Source of the DNA: Leidyana gryllorum EB-2025a
Taxonomy: Eukaryota > Apicomplexa
Assembly (NCBI GenBank): GCA_048772705.1
Contig: JBLWGC010000202.1
Span: forward strand, 1 to 64,000
DNA: 64,000 bases
Reading direction: 5' to 3'
Below, one piece after another: positions 34,464 through 45,400 of this stretch (positions are counted from its first letter, which is position 1; every line of letters begins with the position of its first letter). A program made the translations under genes and the position numbers. The notes under the pieces were generated by a model that saw only the letters and a list, made by a program, of their open reading frames with translations, was not told the origin of the DNA and made no database searches.

Positions 34464-35523
34464 TTACAATGATTTGATGACTTGTCTCAACAAGGTTCTC
34501 ATGGCGAGGCCCAATCTAAGTAAAATGGCGTCAGTCGGGCGCTCGCTGACCAGGTCAAGTGCGGCCAGTGATGCCGTTTGATGAGCTATGAGGTTCAAAC
34601 GATTCCTCAATAGCGCAATTACTCGTTTCCGCAAAGGTTTCTGAAGCTTCTCAAATTGGCCGCCATGTGAGAGTAAGCCAGCGATTGTAGGCCTGGCAAA
34701 GTATGCGTAGTACATCAATGATTCTATCAATATAGCTGTGGTCTAACCTTAATACACTTTGATTAGATTCTAATTCCATTTGAGTGCTGTCGAACAAGTC
34801 GTTGATTGTCTGTGCAAGACTGTACACCATTTGATCTGCGGGGGTGGACAGCCCTTTAGTTGCATATCGGCTGACTCTGCTGCAAATGTACTTCAGTTGA
34901 CGCAGCGCATCCGCAATATGAGCCTCCGGGTCTGCGAACGAAGAAATATCTTCAATGACCATCACCGCCACTCAACACTCACATCTCACATTTGTAAGCT
35001 CTGTCATATAGTCCCGCGGAGCTCCGGCAGAGCCCGCTTTGATGACTTTGCGGACTCTCGAATCTCCGGAAAAGTTGGCACCTAATGCCAAAGGATTGAT
35101 ATTGGTTTGGAGGATGCGCTCATTTAAGGTCTGCCATAGGGCAGCATCGTTGCTCCCGCTGTTGTCAACGATCTTCCGATCCGCTCCGACCACATTGTCT
35201 ATCATATTGTGGGAGACTAGCTGTCTGTTGCTGGAAGGGCCAATGCCGTTATACCCCCCTGTTGCTCCTCCCAATGGAACCCAAGAGCCATCAGCCTCCT
35301 CGTAGTAAAGATTGCCGTCATCAGCTTTCAGGTACAAATTGCCGTCTTCTCTCTCCACGAACACATTGCCTTCCTGATCTTTGACACCCCACTCCTCCCC
35401 GTCAAAAACCCATACCATCCCCTCAGCATCAACTTGAACCCAATCTAATCCATCAAACTGCCAATCTGGACTCTGATCGCCCTCGGGAGGGTAAAAACGA
35501 GCCTGAGGTTCCAGTTCCGCCAT
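34464..35523 (-). CDS. Unrecognised protein with Trp/Gly/Asp repeats, three exons
   Basis: Starts at ATG 35523. The N-terminal 95 residues carry short repeats built on 'W...DG..W' and 'EDGNLYLKADDGNLYYEEAD', resembling OCRE-like or WW-like aromatic repeats. The second half is helical. A 49-nt intron (gtgagtgt...ttcgcag) and a 64-nt intron (gtactacg...tttgag) both rejoin frame, giving '...YPEAHIADALRQLKYI' and '...SYIDRIID|KLQKPLRKR'. The total is about 285 residues. No family was recognised. Its start codon is only 25 bp from that of THG1 on the other strand. Confidence 0.58.
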
Positions 35524-35548
35524 AAAATTAATTCACCCCTCACAGCAA

Positions 35549-36401
35549 ATGGCATGCTCAAAGTATGAGTATGTCAAAGATTTCGAGGCTGACCCCGTAT
35601 TACTACCAAATACCTACATTGTATGCCGCCTTGATGGCCGGGGGTTCACCAGGTATGGATATTATGGGTTGAGCTGACGCTGCATATTCTTGTTCTCCGT
35701 CTCTGCCAACCAACAGGCTCACCCATGCGTGCAACTTCGTCAAGCCTAATGATGTCCGAGCGTTGGACGTAATGAATCGAGCTGCCTTGGCGGTAATGGA
35801 GGCACACACTGACGTCGTACTGGCGTACGGGCAGTCCGATGAATATTCATTCGTATTACGGCCTGAAAGTGCGCTGTTCAAACGCCGGCATCAGTAAGGG
35901 TATCTCGTCTCATCACCACACACACGTGCGTGCTGTCCTTTCAGAAAGATCTTGACCACCATAGTTTCTCATTTCACTGCCGCTTATGTGCGTGAATTCT
36001 ACCAAACCTTCCAAGACGTCGATCCAGCGGTAGTGCTACCAACATTCGATGGGCGGATTGTTTTGTACCCGACCGTACAAAACCTACGGGACTATCTAAG
36101 CTGGAGGCAGGTGGATTGTCATATAAACAATCTGCACAATACCTGCTTCTGGGGACTGGTACAGAAGGCCAACATGACCAAAGCTGACGCCTATCAGAAG
36201 ATGTTAGGCACCAATTCGGGTGAAAAGAATGAGTTGCTCTTTACAGTATGCGGGATCAACTACAACGACGAGCCGGAACAGTTCAGAAAAGGCACAACGC
36301 TCTATCGCTCAGCCACTTCGAAGAAAGACATCAGCATCGGTCACATGGATATAATTGGCGACCATTTCTGGACCCATAATGCAGCGCACATTCTTGGATA
36401 A
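35549..36401 (+). CDS. THG1: tRNA-His guanylyltransferase
   Basis: Adds the extra 5' guanosine (G-1) to tRNA-His, the identity element for histidyl-tRNA synthetase, by a reverse-polymerase mechanism. Exons are 35549-35652, 35717-35893 and 35945-36401. The metal-binding 'CRLDGRGFT' and 'AYGQSDEYSFVL' motifs are intact, and 'NNLHNTCFWGLVQ' and the C-terminal 'MDIIGDHFWTHNAAHILG' fit the family. The length, about 245 residues, is a little short, mainly through smaller loops. Intron 2 contains CACACACGTGCGTGC. The last codons overlap the first possible ATG of the next plus-strand gene. Confidence 0.95.
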
Positions 36402-37585
36402 CATCAAACAGACACGCAACACACACATCCACGAAGATATAGTAATTCTTCATCGCACAAATATGATGGTGCCCTATATGGTCTATATCCTCGACACAGA
36501 TGTGGCTCGAGGTGTTGTGCAGGTGCTATGCGATGATTTACGGCGGTTTGGCGTGCGCTATGTCACGGTAGGTCTCCAAGTCGGCACCAATCTTTCCATT
36601 GGTCGTACTGCAGCCCATTTCATCGTTTGAAGAACTCTGCTGTGGCGTTGATAAGGACCCCTGCCCATCCTATCTGATTTGTTCCGCAGAAGCGGCATAC
36701 GATGTGAGTTACCACTGGCACACTTGATCACCATATCGATCAATCTTTTTGCTGCAGTCCATTGTGGAGCGTCTTGAGAGGAACCCACACATGTATCTGG
36801 ACGGTGTCCTACTCTTCTGCGGGCCCCACGAGGCGTATTACACCCGTTGGGCTCTCGGACATCCGAGTGTGGTCTTTCTGTCTCACAATTTGAAGGAAGT
36901 ACGTCGTGCGATGTGCTGGCTGCTCTGTGGTGGTAGTTTTTCGGCCTCGGGTGATGCAGTGGCTCCCGTGCACATGCGCGAAGCCCAGATGGCAATGCGT
37001 CGTGACTGTCCGCCACCTCCGGGTATGGCAGGCTTTCCCCATGCCGTTGCACCTATGCATCATCAAACCCGTCGCGTTGTCAGTCCGACAACCAGGCCAT
37101 TGAACAAGCCTAAGGGGGTCAAGCCTCCTTCACCTGTGCATAAGAACCCGGGCAGCGGCCATCTGACCGCTACAGCTAATCCCCTCCAAAGCGTGTTGGA
37201 GGCCGAGTTGGGTCAGATTGCCTCCGCTGAGGCAGCTGCTGCCCGTAGCTCCTGTGGTGGTTCTCACAAGAACAGCACATTAGAGGAAGAAGGTATGCCT
37301 GCTCGCTGCAGATCGGAGCCCGATGACGTAGGAGGGAGTCACCAACAACGTGGTGTTGGAGTTAAAGAAGTTTGTTCTGTGGTTGCGGCTGCTGTTGGGA
37401 ACCAACTGCCGCAAGGACCTGCTACCACAACTAACGAGATCGAATCTTCGGGAAAGACGCATATCCATAGGGCGTCGACAGAAACAACGGCTTCCTTGAA
37501 TTCAAATGACGCTGTTTGCCCTGATGATAGGCTGGCTGACATTGCCCAACTGCTAACTCTATTGGAGGCGTTGGGTGTGCACTGA
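36380..37585 (+). CDS. Unrecognised protein overlapping THG1, three exons
   Basis: Exons 36380-36567, 36614-36703 and 36758-37585 join in phase to about 365 residues. The first ATG (36380) lies 22 bp inside the THG1 coding end, in another frame; ATG 36463 (MMVPYMVYI) would avoid the overlap. The first 160 residues look folded, with several Cys ('ELCCGVDKDPCPSYLICSAE', 'DGVLLFCGPHEAYYTRW'). The rest is disordered Pro/Ser/Thr-rich, ending in a short amphipathic helix 'DIAQLLTLLEALGVH'. No family was recognised. It probably depends on the THG1 transcript or on a promoter within THG1. Confidence 0.6.
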
Positions 37586-37850
37586 ACGATACACAGCGAA
37601 AGTCAGTCGACTTGATTGTCTATAGATCTCTCGACCGATAGTGAAGAATTAAGCCCAGAAATCTTTGGGAAGTCACAGGGGCAGCTATGATATGATATTT
37701 TCCCTTTGTTATTGTCCTTTGTATCGAGTCTCATCTCCTTTTCGTTCAGTTTGGAGCGCAGTTAGACTTTTCCGGTGACTCGCTCGCCCGCTCGCAATTC
37801 GCTTTTGTCAAGCAGACCAGTTTGTTCAGTCCAAGGTATTTGTCGATATG

Positions 37851-39125
37851 TCAGTCGTCAGATTGAGTATCCATCTCAATTGGCACTTCAACCAGTTCGC
37901 CCGCATCAATTCGGGCCTTTCTGTCAAAGTAATGGTCGAGTGTGTCCCGATAGACGGCGAGAGTGGCGCAATTGAGGAGTCTGATCTCTTCCAGTGTTCC
38001 TACCCAGTCGAAGGGCCCCTCGAGGCAGCTGCTGGGGTCTGCGATGGTCAGAGTTTGCCAGAGGTCTGGAACATCCGCCACGAAGCTGAGATGAGCGAGA
38101 TACCTCGTAGTGACAGCTGAGGGTGGGACAAAGCCTCCGGGGAGAGAGGTTATGAAAGTGACAAGAAGTTCAGCTATGCTGACGAGGAACCAACACAGCT
38201 CGTGTCCATTCAATCTGAGGCGAATGACGAAGGCCAGTAGACATCTCACGTCGGCAGGAGACACGGGGTTCCATTTCTTGCCATCGGGGGCTCTCGGATA
38301 CATTTCCAGCAGCAACTTTAGGAGCACAACATAAAGGTAAGGAACGGAGAGGTCAGCAAGCCATAGTCTGGGAGGTCTGGTGCTGCCCTTCTTACCATGT
38401 TGGGCTTCCCATAACAAAAGTCTCCGTTGTTGGACAGTGCGTAAGAGATTGTCACAAGTTGCCAATTCCTGATAAAGGGCAAGTAGCGCATCTAATCTCG
38501 CGAGGGTGCTCTTAAGCCGTTTTTGGATCTTGTAGGACATGGGCTTATTGAGCGCGTCTTCTACGGTGACTAACATTGACTGTTGGTATTTGAGCTCCAT
38601 TTGAGCCGCCTGCGATAGAGTCTTGGGCGGGAGAGGGTCGTAAGCGTGGCGAGGTAATCCATTGTGGCATCGGGGATGTTGCGGTATCTGCGTATACTGT
38701 TTGATGGGTCTCCCGGTGTGGTGATCTCGAGGTCGGCCAGGATCACCGTCATGTCGCTGTGCGCGGTAGGCAAGCTGCGCCGGCTCTTCGTAGAGCCCAG
38801 CCGCTCTGTCACGGTGGTCATAGATGGCAAACTTGGCCGGATACTGAGCTTCCCGTTTGAGAGTGTTCAGAAGATCATCGACAGGCAGAGAGGTGCAGAG
38901 AGAGGTTGTGAAAATGTCCTCTATCTGCTGAATTAACAATTCTAAAGGAGTTTGACCCCAGCAGTCTTCCACCAGCGGATTTGCCCCAGTCCTCAATGCT
39001 CGCCGAAACGCAATAATATCCCCCCGACGTAGGTGATAGTGCAGAGGCGTCTCCTGACGCTCAGCTTTTGAGGCGAAAGCTTCACACGAGTGATAGTAAA
39101 ACTCTCTAGGTTTGAAAGTAGACAT
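37851..39125 (-). CDS. Ankyrin-like protein
   Basis: The longest frame gives 424 residues from ATG 39125. The N-terminus carries one to two ankyrin-type repeats ('TPLHYHLRRGDIIAFRRALR', then 'GANPLVEDCWGQTPLELLI'). The C-terminal 230 residues are helical and Leu-rich. Between them, at 38580-38830, the frame reads as a His/Arg/Pro-rich stretch while a second frame is also open and looks more protein-like ('MTVILADLEITTPGDPSNS'). An unmapped intron pair is therefore possible there. Function is unknown. Its start codon is 21 bp from that of RPA1 on the opposite strand. Confidence 0.55.
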   Translation of the reverse strand: MSTFKPREFYYHSCEAFASKAERQETPLHYHLRRGDIIAFRRALRTGANPLVEDCWGQTPLELLIQQIEDIFTTSLCTSLPVDDLLNTLKREAQYPAKFAIYDHRDRAAGLYEEPAQLAYRAQRHDGDPGRPRDHHTGRPIKQYTQIPQHPRCHNGLPRHAYDPLPPKTLSQAAQMELKYQQSMLVTVEDALNKPMSYKIQKRLKSTLARLDALLALYQELATCDNLLRTVQQRRLLLWEAQHGKKGSTRPPRLWLADLSVPYLYVVLLKLLLEMYPRAPDGKKWNPVSPADVRCLLAFVIRLRLNGHELCWFLVSIAELLVTFITSLPGGFVPPSAVTTRYLAHLSFVADVPDLWQTLTIADPSSCLEGPFDWVGTLEEIRLLNCATLAVYRDTLDHYFDRKARIDAGELVEVPIEMDTQSDD

Positions 39126-39146
39126 TGCAGGGCCCCTGCACCATCA

Positions 39147-40938
39147 ATGACTGAACAGTGAGATGCACTGCTCCCTGTAACTATTGACCAACATCAGACG
39201 ATCCCGAACAACGCGGACGTCTATAGGTGTCTTAGATTACCTTCCCATCAAGTCTTTGACCAGCCATCAAACTCGATGGAAGGTGCAAGCCCGACTGGTT
39301 GAAAAGACCGCCATCAGCGCATTTAATCGGCGCGGAAATGTGGGGTCCGGGAAGATCTTCTCCTGTGTCCTGATGGACAAGGAGGGGACACAGATTAATG
39401 CCAAGTTTTGGAATGCCGCCGCTGAGGAATGGCACCCCAAGTTAGAGAAGGGTCAGGTATGTGTTGGAAACGTGTGTGCACACACCCTTTGCTGGCAGAT
39501 CTATAGCTTTGCTAAGGGCAGAATAGGAGTCAGTAACAAGCGTTTCGCTGGGAATGTGCCTCACGACTATGAGATCATATTCGACAGTGGTGCTGATATA
39601 GTGCCGGTGGAAAGTAGCAGTGGTGCCGTGGATGATATCCCGATGGAACGCAAAGTGCAATATCAAAGTTTGAGGGGTGTGAATCTGTGCACTAGAAGAC
39701 TCCCATTTGTCACGGACGTCTTGGCGGTAGTGCACAGTCATCAACAGCCTCGTGAAGTAGCACCCAGACCTGGTCAGTCCGAAGGAAGAAAGCGGCGTCA
39801 GATTACAGTCGTCGATGCTACCAAGCACGCCATGGATGTCACCTTATGGGGCGATGACGCAGAAGTGGATGACGCTATTCTGGCCGAACACTGTGTTGTT
39901 GGATTACATGGGATCCAGGTACGTGCTTTCGATTTGTAACGGGCTGACTTGCAGTGTATGTGGCCGCTCAGATCCGAGAATGGCGAGGGAGAGTGGCATC
40001 AACAGTGAACACAACCGAGCTCAAGTGGCGGGTGGATACAGATGAAGCGAAGAAATTGAAAGATTGGTACGATCAGAATGCTGCGGTGACCGCCTTTGAT
40101 GCCTTGAGCAACATTGCGGGAGAAGGGCAACAAGGGACGGCTGTGAAGCCACCACGGGATTCGGTGAGGGAGTGAACGCTAAGTGGTTGTAGTCTAAACA
40201 CCCACCCTTCCAACAGACTATCAAAGCCATGACGGAAGCGATGAGCGAGGCGATGGTGGACGATCCGATTGTGTTCCGTATCCCTGGATACTGCACTAAC
40301 GTGCTGTACCGTAACCCGCGGCAGGACAACGCCTTGAATTGTTACTACATGGCCTGTTCCAAGTGTAATCGCAAACTTGCGTCTGTAGAGACGCCCTTCT
40401 GCACCTCGTGTTCTGAGACGGTTGCTGCAGTCCCCCGGTAAGACTATAGGAGACAACGGCACGGCAATTTGGTGATAGATTGGCTCTGACGGCTATCATT
40501 TCGGACGTCAGTGGCAGTGGTCAAGCCGTTCGAGTGTTTCACGATGTCGCTCAACCGTTGGTGGGATTGCCCGCTAACAAGGTGGTCGAGCTGACTAAGG
40601 ACCTGAGCTCGGAAGACCCGTTGCCCGCGGAGTTCTTGGAAGCCTTTGAGAACAATTGTGTCTGGAGACGATATCTGTTCACCATCCGAGGCCGGCGGGA
40701 CAACTATCAAGGAGAAGTGCGAGCGCAGTACTCCATGATATCTGCCGTGCCCCTCACCAAGGGCCAAGCAGCCGGCTCTGCAATGAGTACACTGCTCAAA
40801 CATGTGCCCAACGCCTTCGCCGGAGTCAGGAATAGCAAGAAGCGGTGTCACATGGAAGACGAAGCTGACGAAAATACCGATCCAGCTGCTCACTCCAAGC
40901 GTCTGAAAGCTGCTGATACGTCTCTAGTCGCTAGTTAG
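39147..40938 (+). CDS. RPA1: Replication protein A large subunit
   Basis: Binds single-stranded DNA in replication, repair and recombination as the large RPA subunit. Exons: 39147-39157, 39198-39454, 39500-39918, 39972-40162, about 40219-40438 and about 40485-40938. The splice joins restore OB-fold sequence such as 'PIKSLTSHQTRWKVQARLVE', 'YSFAKGRIGVSNKRFAG' and 'GIQIREWRGRVAST'. A Cys4-type zinc site 'CSKCNRKLAS...CTSCSE' lies in DNA-binding domain C. The N-terminal protein-interaction domain (RPA70N) is missing, so the protein is about 520 residues, as in apicomplexan forms. Intron 2 contains CGTGTGTGCACACACC. The tail includes 'DENTDPAAHSKRLKA'. Confidence 0.92.
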
Positions 40939-40958
40939 AATTATATTATACTTCCAGA

Positions 40959-42293
40959 ATGGGGGGTAGTATCTGCACTGCTTGCATTCCACCAGAAGAA
41001 CTACTCACCGTCCCTTTAGAACCCCCACCCGAAGCCGGTCTCCTTATTCCCCCGCCTCCCCCACGAACTCTCTCGGACTTTGAATTGCCTCGAAGTCTCA
41101 AAGGAACAATGTGCTTGAAACAAGTACCACAGCGTGTCAACGCTGGCGACTACCACCCACACGATGAACTCATGCTCTCATCAGATGCTCAGTTCATCAG
41201 CATACCTACCTTCTTCGCACTCTTACAACGCAAGTGCTCTCACCCACAACTATATTACCTATACGACCTTCAGGGCAGGTCAGTCACTTCACCATCCACC
41301 CCCAAATCATCGATCACTCAGACGCCGCTACAACAAAGGGCATCTCAAGTATGCCACTTCCCTCTTCGACATCGACGACGTCGAGCCTCCAGCCGTTCTC
41401 GATGAGAACCTTCGTCAAAGTACGATAGACAAACTCAATCTGCAAATCGGAGGACGTATCGTCCTGCTATACTCGATACACTCAAACCCCACCACATCCC
41501 CAGTAGTCTCATGGGTACTTGACCTTTTCAAAGACTGTATAGATCCCCCCCGATCGGTCTTCGTACTCAACGGTAATCCTATTAAACACCATTCTCACAC
41601 CCACAGACTCTTTCCACGACCTCTGTCTGAGATATCCGCACGCACATACACGCTCTAACTACGTTCTTCCGGGAGCCACCGAAATTCTGCATGGGAAAGA
41701 TGTAAGCCCAATCATTAACCAACACTCATCACTCCACCCCAGCTCTTCTCACTCTACTTGTCCGATGAAAGAGCCGTCAGAGCGAATGTCAAGACACTGG
41801 TCGCTTGCTACGATATCCGCCACGTCATGTTTATGGGACCGTCGCGGCCAAAGGATATCGAGGAAACTGAGCTCAAGATCACCTATCTACCACCCACAGT
41901 TATGCAATCACCATTCGTCGCCTATTTGACAGAGCTTTCCCGACTGTCTGAGCTTGAACATAGTGTTCTCATCACCGCTCCCGCGGGAAGTCCCTCTGCA
42001 ATATACCTCTGCCTCTTCTTCCTGGTCCAAACTGGATTCACCCCACCCGAAGCTATCGCACATGTCGCGTCGCGACTCTGTTTCCCTGACACACTAACAT
42101 TAGTGAGCATCATTTCAACGTCCCACTAAACGTCTTTGCTCAGCCGGAACATATCTCCCAAACACTATATGCTTACCACGAGACAGTGCAATTGAGTCCT
42201 GATCTACTGACCGCTCATCGAACACTGATCTCGCTGTATGAGAACGACCGTGAGAATCAAGCCATACTGGCGGGAAACGAGGAAGCAAGATAG
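40959..42293 (+). CDS. STYXL1-like rhodanese plus inactive dual-specificity phosphatase
   Basis: Five exons with 31-48-nt introns give about 380 residues. The start 'MGGSICTAC' has Gly2 followed by Cys6/Cys9, which suits N-myristoylation with palmitoylation. A rhodanese-like region follows ('YYLYDLQG|RRRYNKGHLKYA' to 'PPRSVFVLNGDSFHDL'). Then comes a dual-specificity phosphatase-like region starting 'LPGATEILHGKD'. Its active-site loop reads 'VLITAPAGSPSAIYL', where active enzymes have 'VLVHCxxGxSRS', so the nucleophilic Cys and the Arg are both absent. This is the architecture of MK-STYX pseudophosphatases, which act as binding scaffolds. It starts 20 bp after the RPA1 stop, directly behind 'cttccag'. 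Confidence 0.7.
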
Positions 42294-42415
42294 AATATAT
42301 AATGTAAATGTCAATTCTTTGCTTATGTAGCACTAAAAAAGGACTAAGTCTCTTGGACTCAGCAGTCATTGATGAAACAAATGAGCTTCAGCTTAAAAAC
42401 TTCATTCGAATTCCT

Positions 42416-45400
42416 TTAATTGGCGGAGAGTTTTTGAGAGATGACTTCGCTAATGTGCTCCAAAATGGATGGGAAGGGAGGGAAAGGTCCTTCCAGGGAG
42501 CTTGCAACATGCTCACCAATAGATTCGATGTGGATGGTCGGAATGTCTTGCCAGCCACCAAGTTTGTGACCCAGGTGACGAATGAACTTCAGAGGAGTGA
42601 GATGTTTCCACTCAGTAGTCTCCTGGAGGGAGATGATAGTCTGGTTGACTGTCATCAAGAACTTCTCAGGGGCCATGTAAGCGGGTCTGAACACATCCAA
42701 CTTCTGGAGGAAGTAGACGGCTGCATCAGAAAGGCTCCAAATCCACTTGTTAAGGTGGTGGCCATCGAAGATGGGGGAGTGATGATGATGATCCTTTTCG
42801 ACGGGGAAGGCACCAGGGTATCCGGGCCAGACATCACCAGGGAAGCCGGGGTAGGGCCACTCACCAGGGTAGCCGGGCCACCAGCCGTTGGTCCAGGCTT
42901 CACGAGGCAAGATAGTGGTCGGCTCAACTTGAACAGCTGGCTCAATCACCTCAACAGGCTCAATAACCGCAGGCTCCTTGATGGTCACAGCAGGCTCACG
43001 GACAATGGTTGTTCTCGCGTCGTAAGGGCCCCAGGGCAATCCACCCCACGGGTAACCACCGTAGTATCCACCGTGATGGTGGCCATGTTTCTCAACAGGC
43101 ACAGGATACACAGGGGGGCGGTAGATGGCAGGAGCCACCGGGGTGGTGGTCACTACCTCAGCAGGAGCGGCAACTGTAACAGCTGGCTCAACTACACTAA
43201 CACCGCCAGCGTAGGGATAGACATTACCATAGGGAACACCTCCGTACGGGACACCAATGGGCCAGTAGGGGGTGCTATGGTGATGGCCATGCTTGCTGGG
43301 GTACACCGGGGCGGGAAGGATACGAGGAACAAGCGGTTCAATCACAGTGGTCACAGGGGTCGTGGTGACGGTTGGGGTGGCGACACGGGGAGTCGGGGGG
43401 GCGACAGGAGTGGTCTGCTCGACAGGGGTGCGGTTGTCAAAGGGGACGACAACATCGGTGTGCTCATGGGAAGTCTCGAAGGCTCGGGCTTCTTCCTCGC
43501 CAACTGACTCGCCTTCGCGGGCATCCTCGCGAGCATCCTCGCGGAGGACAACACTGACGATGGGGAAGGTACCATGGCGGGGGATCACCACCTGGTAGCT
43601 ACCGGAGGCGCTTGTCATGACGGGGAAAGTGCCGAGGCCATGAACGGTGACAATTGGGGTACCGTTGAAGGATCTAGTGACCGGGAAGTAGCCGAACTCC
43701 GGAAGGTAAAGGTAGTCAACGGGAACGGGCCCGTCGAGCAACGCAACACCTTGGATACGGACAGTACCGAAACGAGGAAGGAACACAGTCAAGGTTCCAT
43801 CGACGTTGGCAACGACCGGGATCGATCCAAGACCTTGAATGGTGACACTGATGGTTCCAGCTGTAGAAACAGTAAGTGCAGCGGTGCCATGACCGGGAAC
43901 GTGTACCAGGGCGCGGGCGGGTGCCAAAAGATCAACATCCAGCTCGCCAATACCCGGAACGTTGACAGCCAAGGCGCCAGTCAGGGTGGTGTACACAGGT
44001 TGACGTCCATACTGAGGCAAGTCCACAGTGAAGTAGCCTCGAGTGTCAATTCTCAAGCCAACATCACCGAAGCCCGGGACGTGAGCCACCGCCATGGTGG
44101 TGAAGGGGTTCACGGGGATAGTTCCCACACCAGGGATGGTGACGAAAGCCTGACCAGTAGACATAGTAGTCACCGGCAGAGTTCCGAACTCAGGGATGAA
44201 GAACGAGAGCTCTCCAACAGCAGATGCACTCAGATGGAAAGTGCCATATCCTGGGATGGTGACACAACCAACAGAGGTTGGGAGCTCGTACAGCGGAACA
44301 CCAGGGGGGAACGGATAGATTTCGGGGGTCTGGTCTCCAACGGCCTCGATTGTACCGACAGTGATGGGGGCAGTGATCACAGGGTTAGCATTTTGGTTGG
44401 CGTTCTGATCGTTGGCAAGGTTGTTGTCGATGGATGCAGTGACAGTGGTATCTCCAATAAGAGAGTTAGGTCCTGCCACCACAGTGGTGTCGAAAATGTT
44501 GTAGGCCTGTTGAGTCACTGGCTGACTATTCTTTTGGGCAGCTGCGGTATCGATTCCGGGGCGGGTCCTGTAGTTGTACGCCTCGGTGTCCCAGTCATCC
44601 CAGTGTCCATCAGTGTAGCCTTTGTGAATGTGCGACCAGGCAGCATCCCACAAGTGACTAAGAGGACCGTTCCACGCATCAGTAGACCAGCCTTCCTTGT
44701 CCAAGTAGGGTCCCCACGGCAACAGCGGCCACGGGTAGCTACGGAGGTGCTCACAGACTTCATGAAGGGCTTTGAGGAAGAGCGGAGTGCCCAACCACGG
44801 GAAGCGAGCGCTAGCAAGTGTGAGATCACGAGCAACAGCACCGAAACTTGGGACATCGAGGGTATATTCGTCAACCCAGGCATCACGAAGACGATCAACA
44901 AACTCCACGGGTGAAGCGGCGGCGAAGTTGCCCTCATCATCAATGTAGTATTTGTCAATCACTCCACGGACAGTGTCGAAGAAAACTTCCTGGGGCATAT
45001 GAGCTGGCTTCAAGCCGAACAGAGCAGTCATGAAGGGGCCACAGACGAAGGGGAAGTACGGAGAGATGGGTAGGTTGTGGTGGTGACCGAGAGCATAGCC
45101 AAGGGTGTTACCAGCGGTGAAGCCAGCGGCACCAGAGGTTATACCAGTCAGGCCAAGGGCAGCAAGGTTGTGAAGATGCTGGAAGGGTCTGGGGACCAAG
45201 GCACTGACAACGTCAGCACCGAGGGCGATTTGACCTCCGAGGACATCACCCATCAGGGTTGATGCAGCACTCATTCCGCTGGCAGCAGCGGCCAAAGCAC
45301 CAGCTTCGGCTGCAGTACGACCGGCTAGATGAGCTCCAAGGCCGGCGGTAACCGCCGCAGCATCTGCTGCAGCAGAAACCAATCCGGATCCGACATCAGC

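Noticed and set aside
42308-43507. Second long plus-strand open frame (399 codons) antisense to the repeat protein
   Set aside because: A shadow of the Pro/Val/His-coding strand; it is Gly/Asn/Arg-rich without domain character.
43574-44914. Long plus-strand open frame (446 codons) opposite the repeat protein
   Set aside because: It mirrors the repeats of the minus-strand gene, has no fold-like composition, and the minus-strand frame is longer, starts with a signal peptide and has clear repeats.
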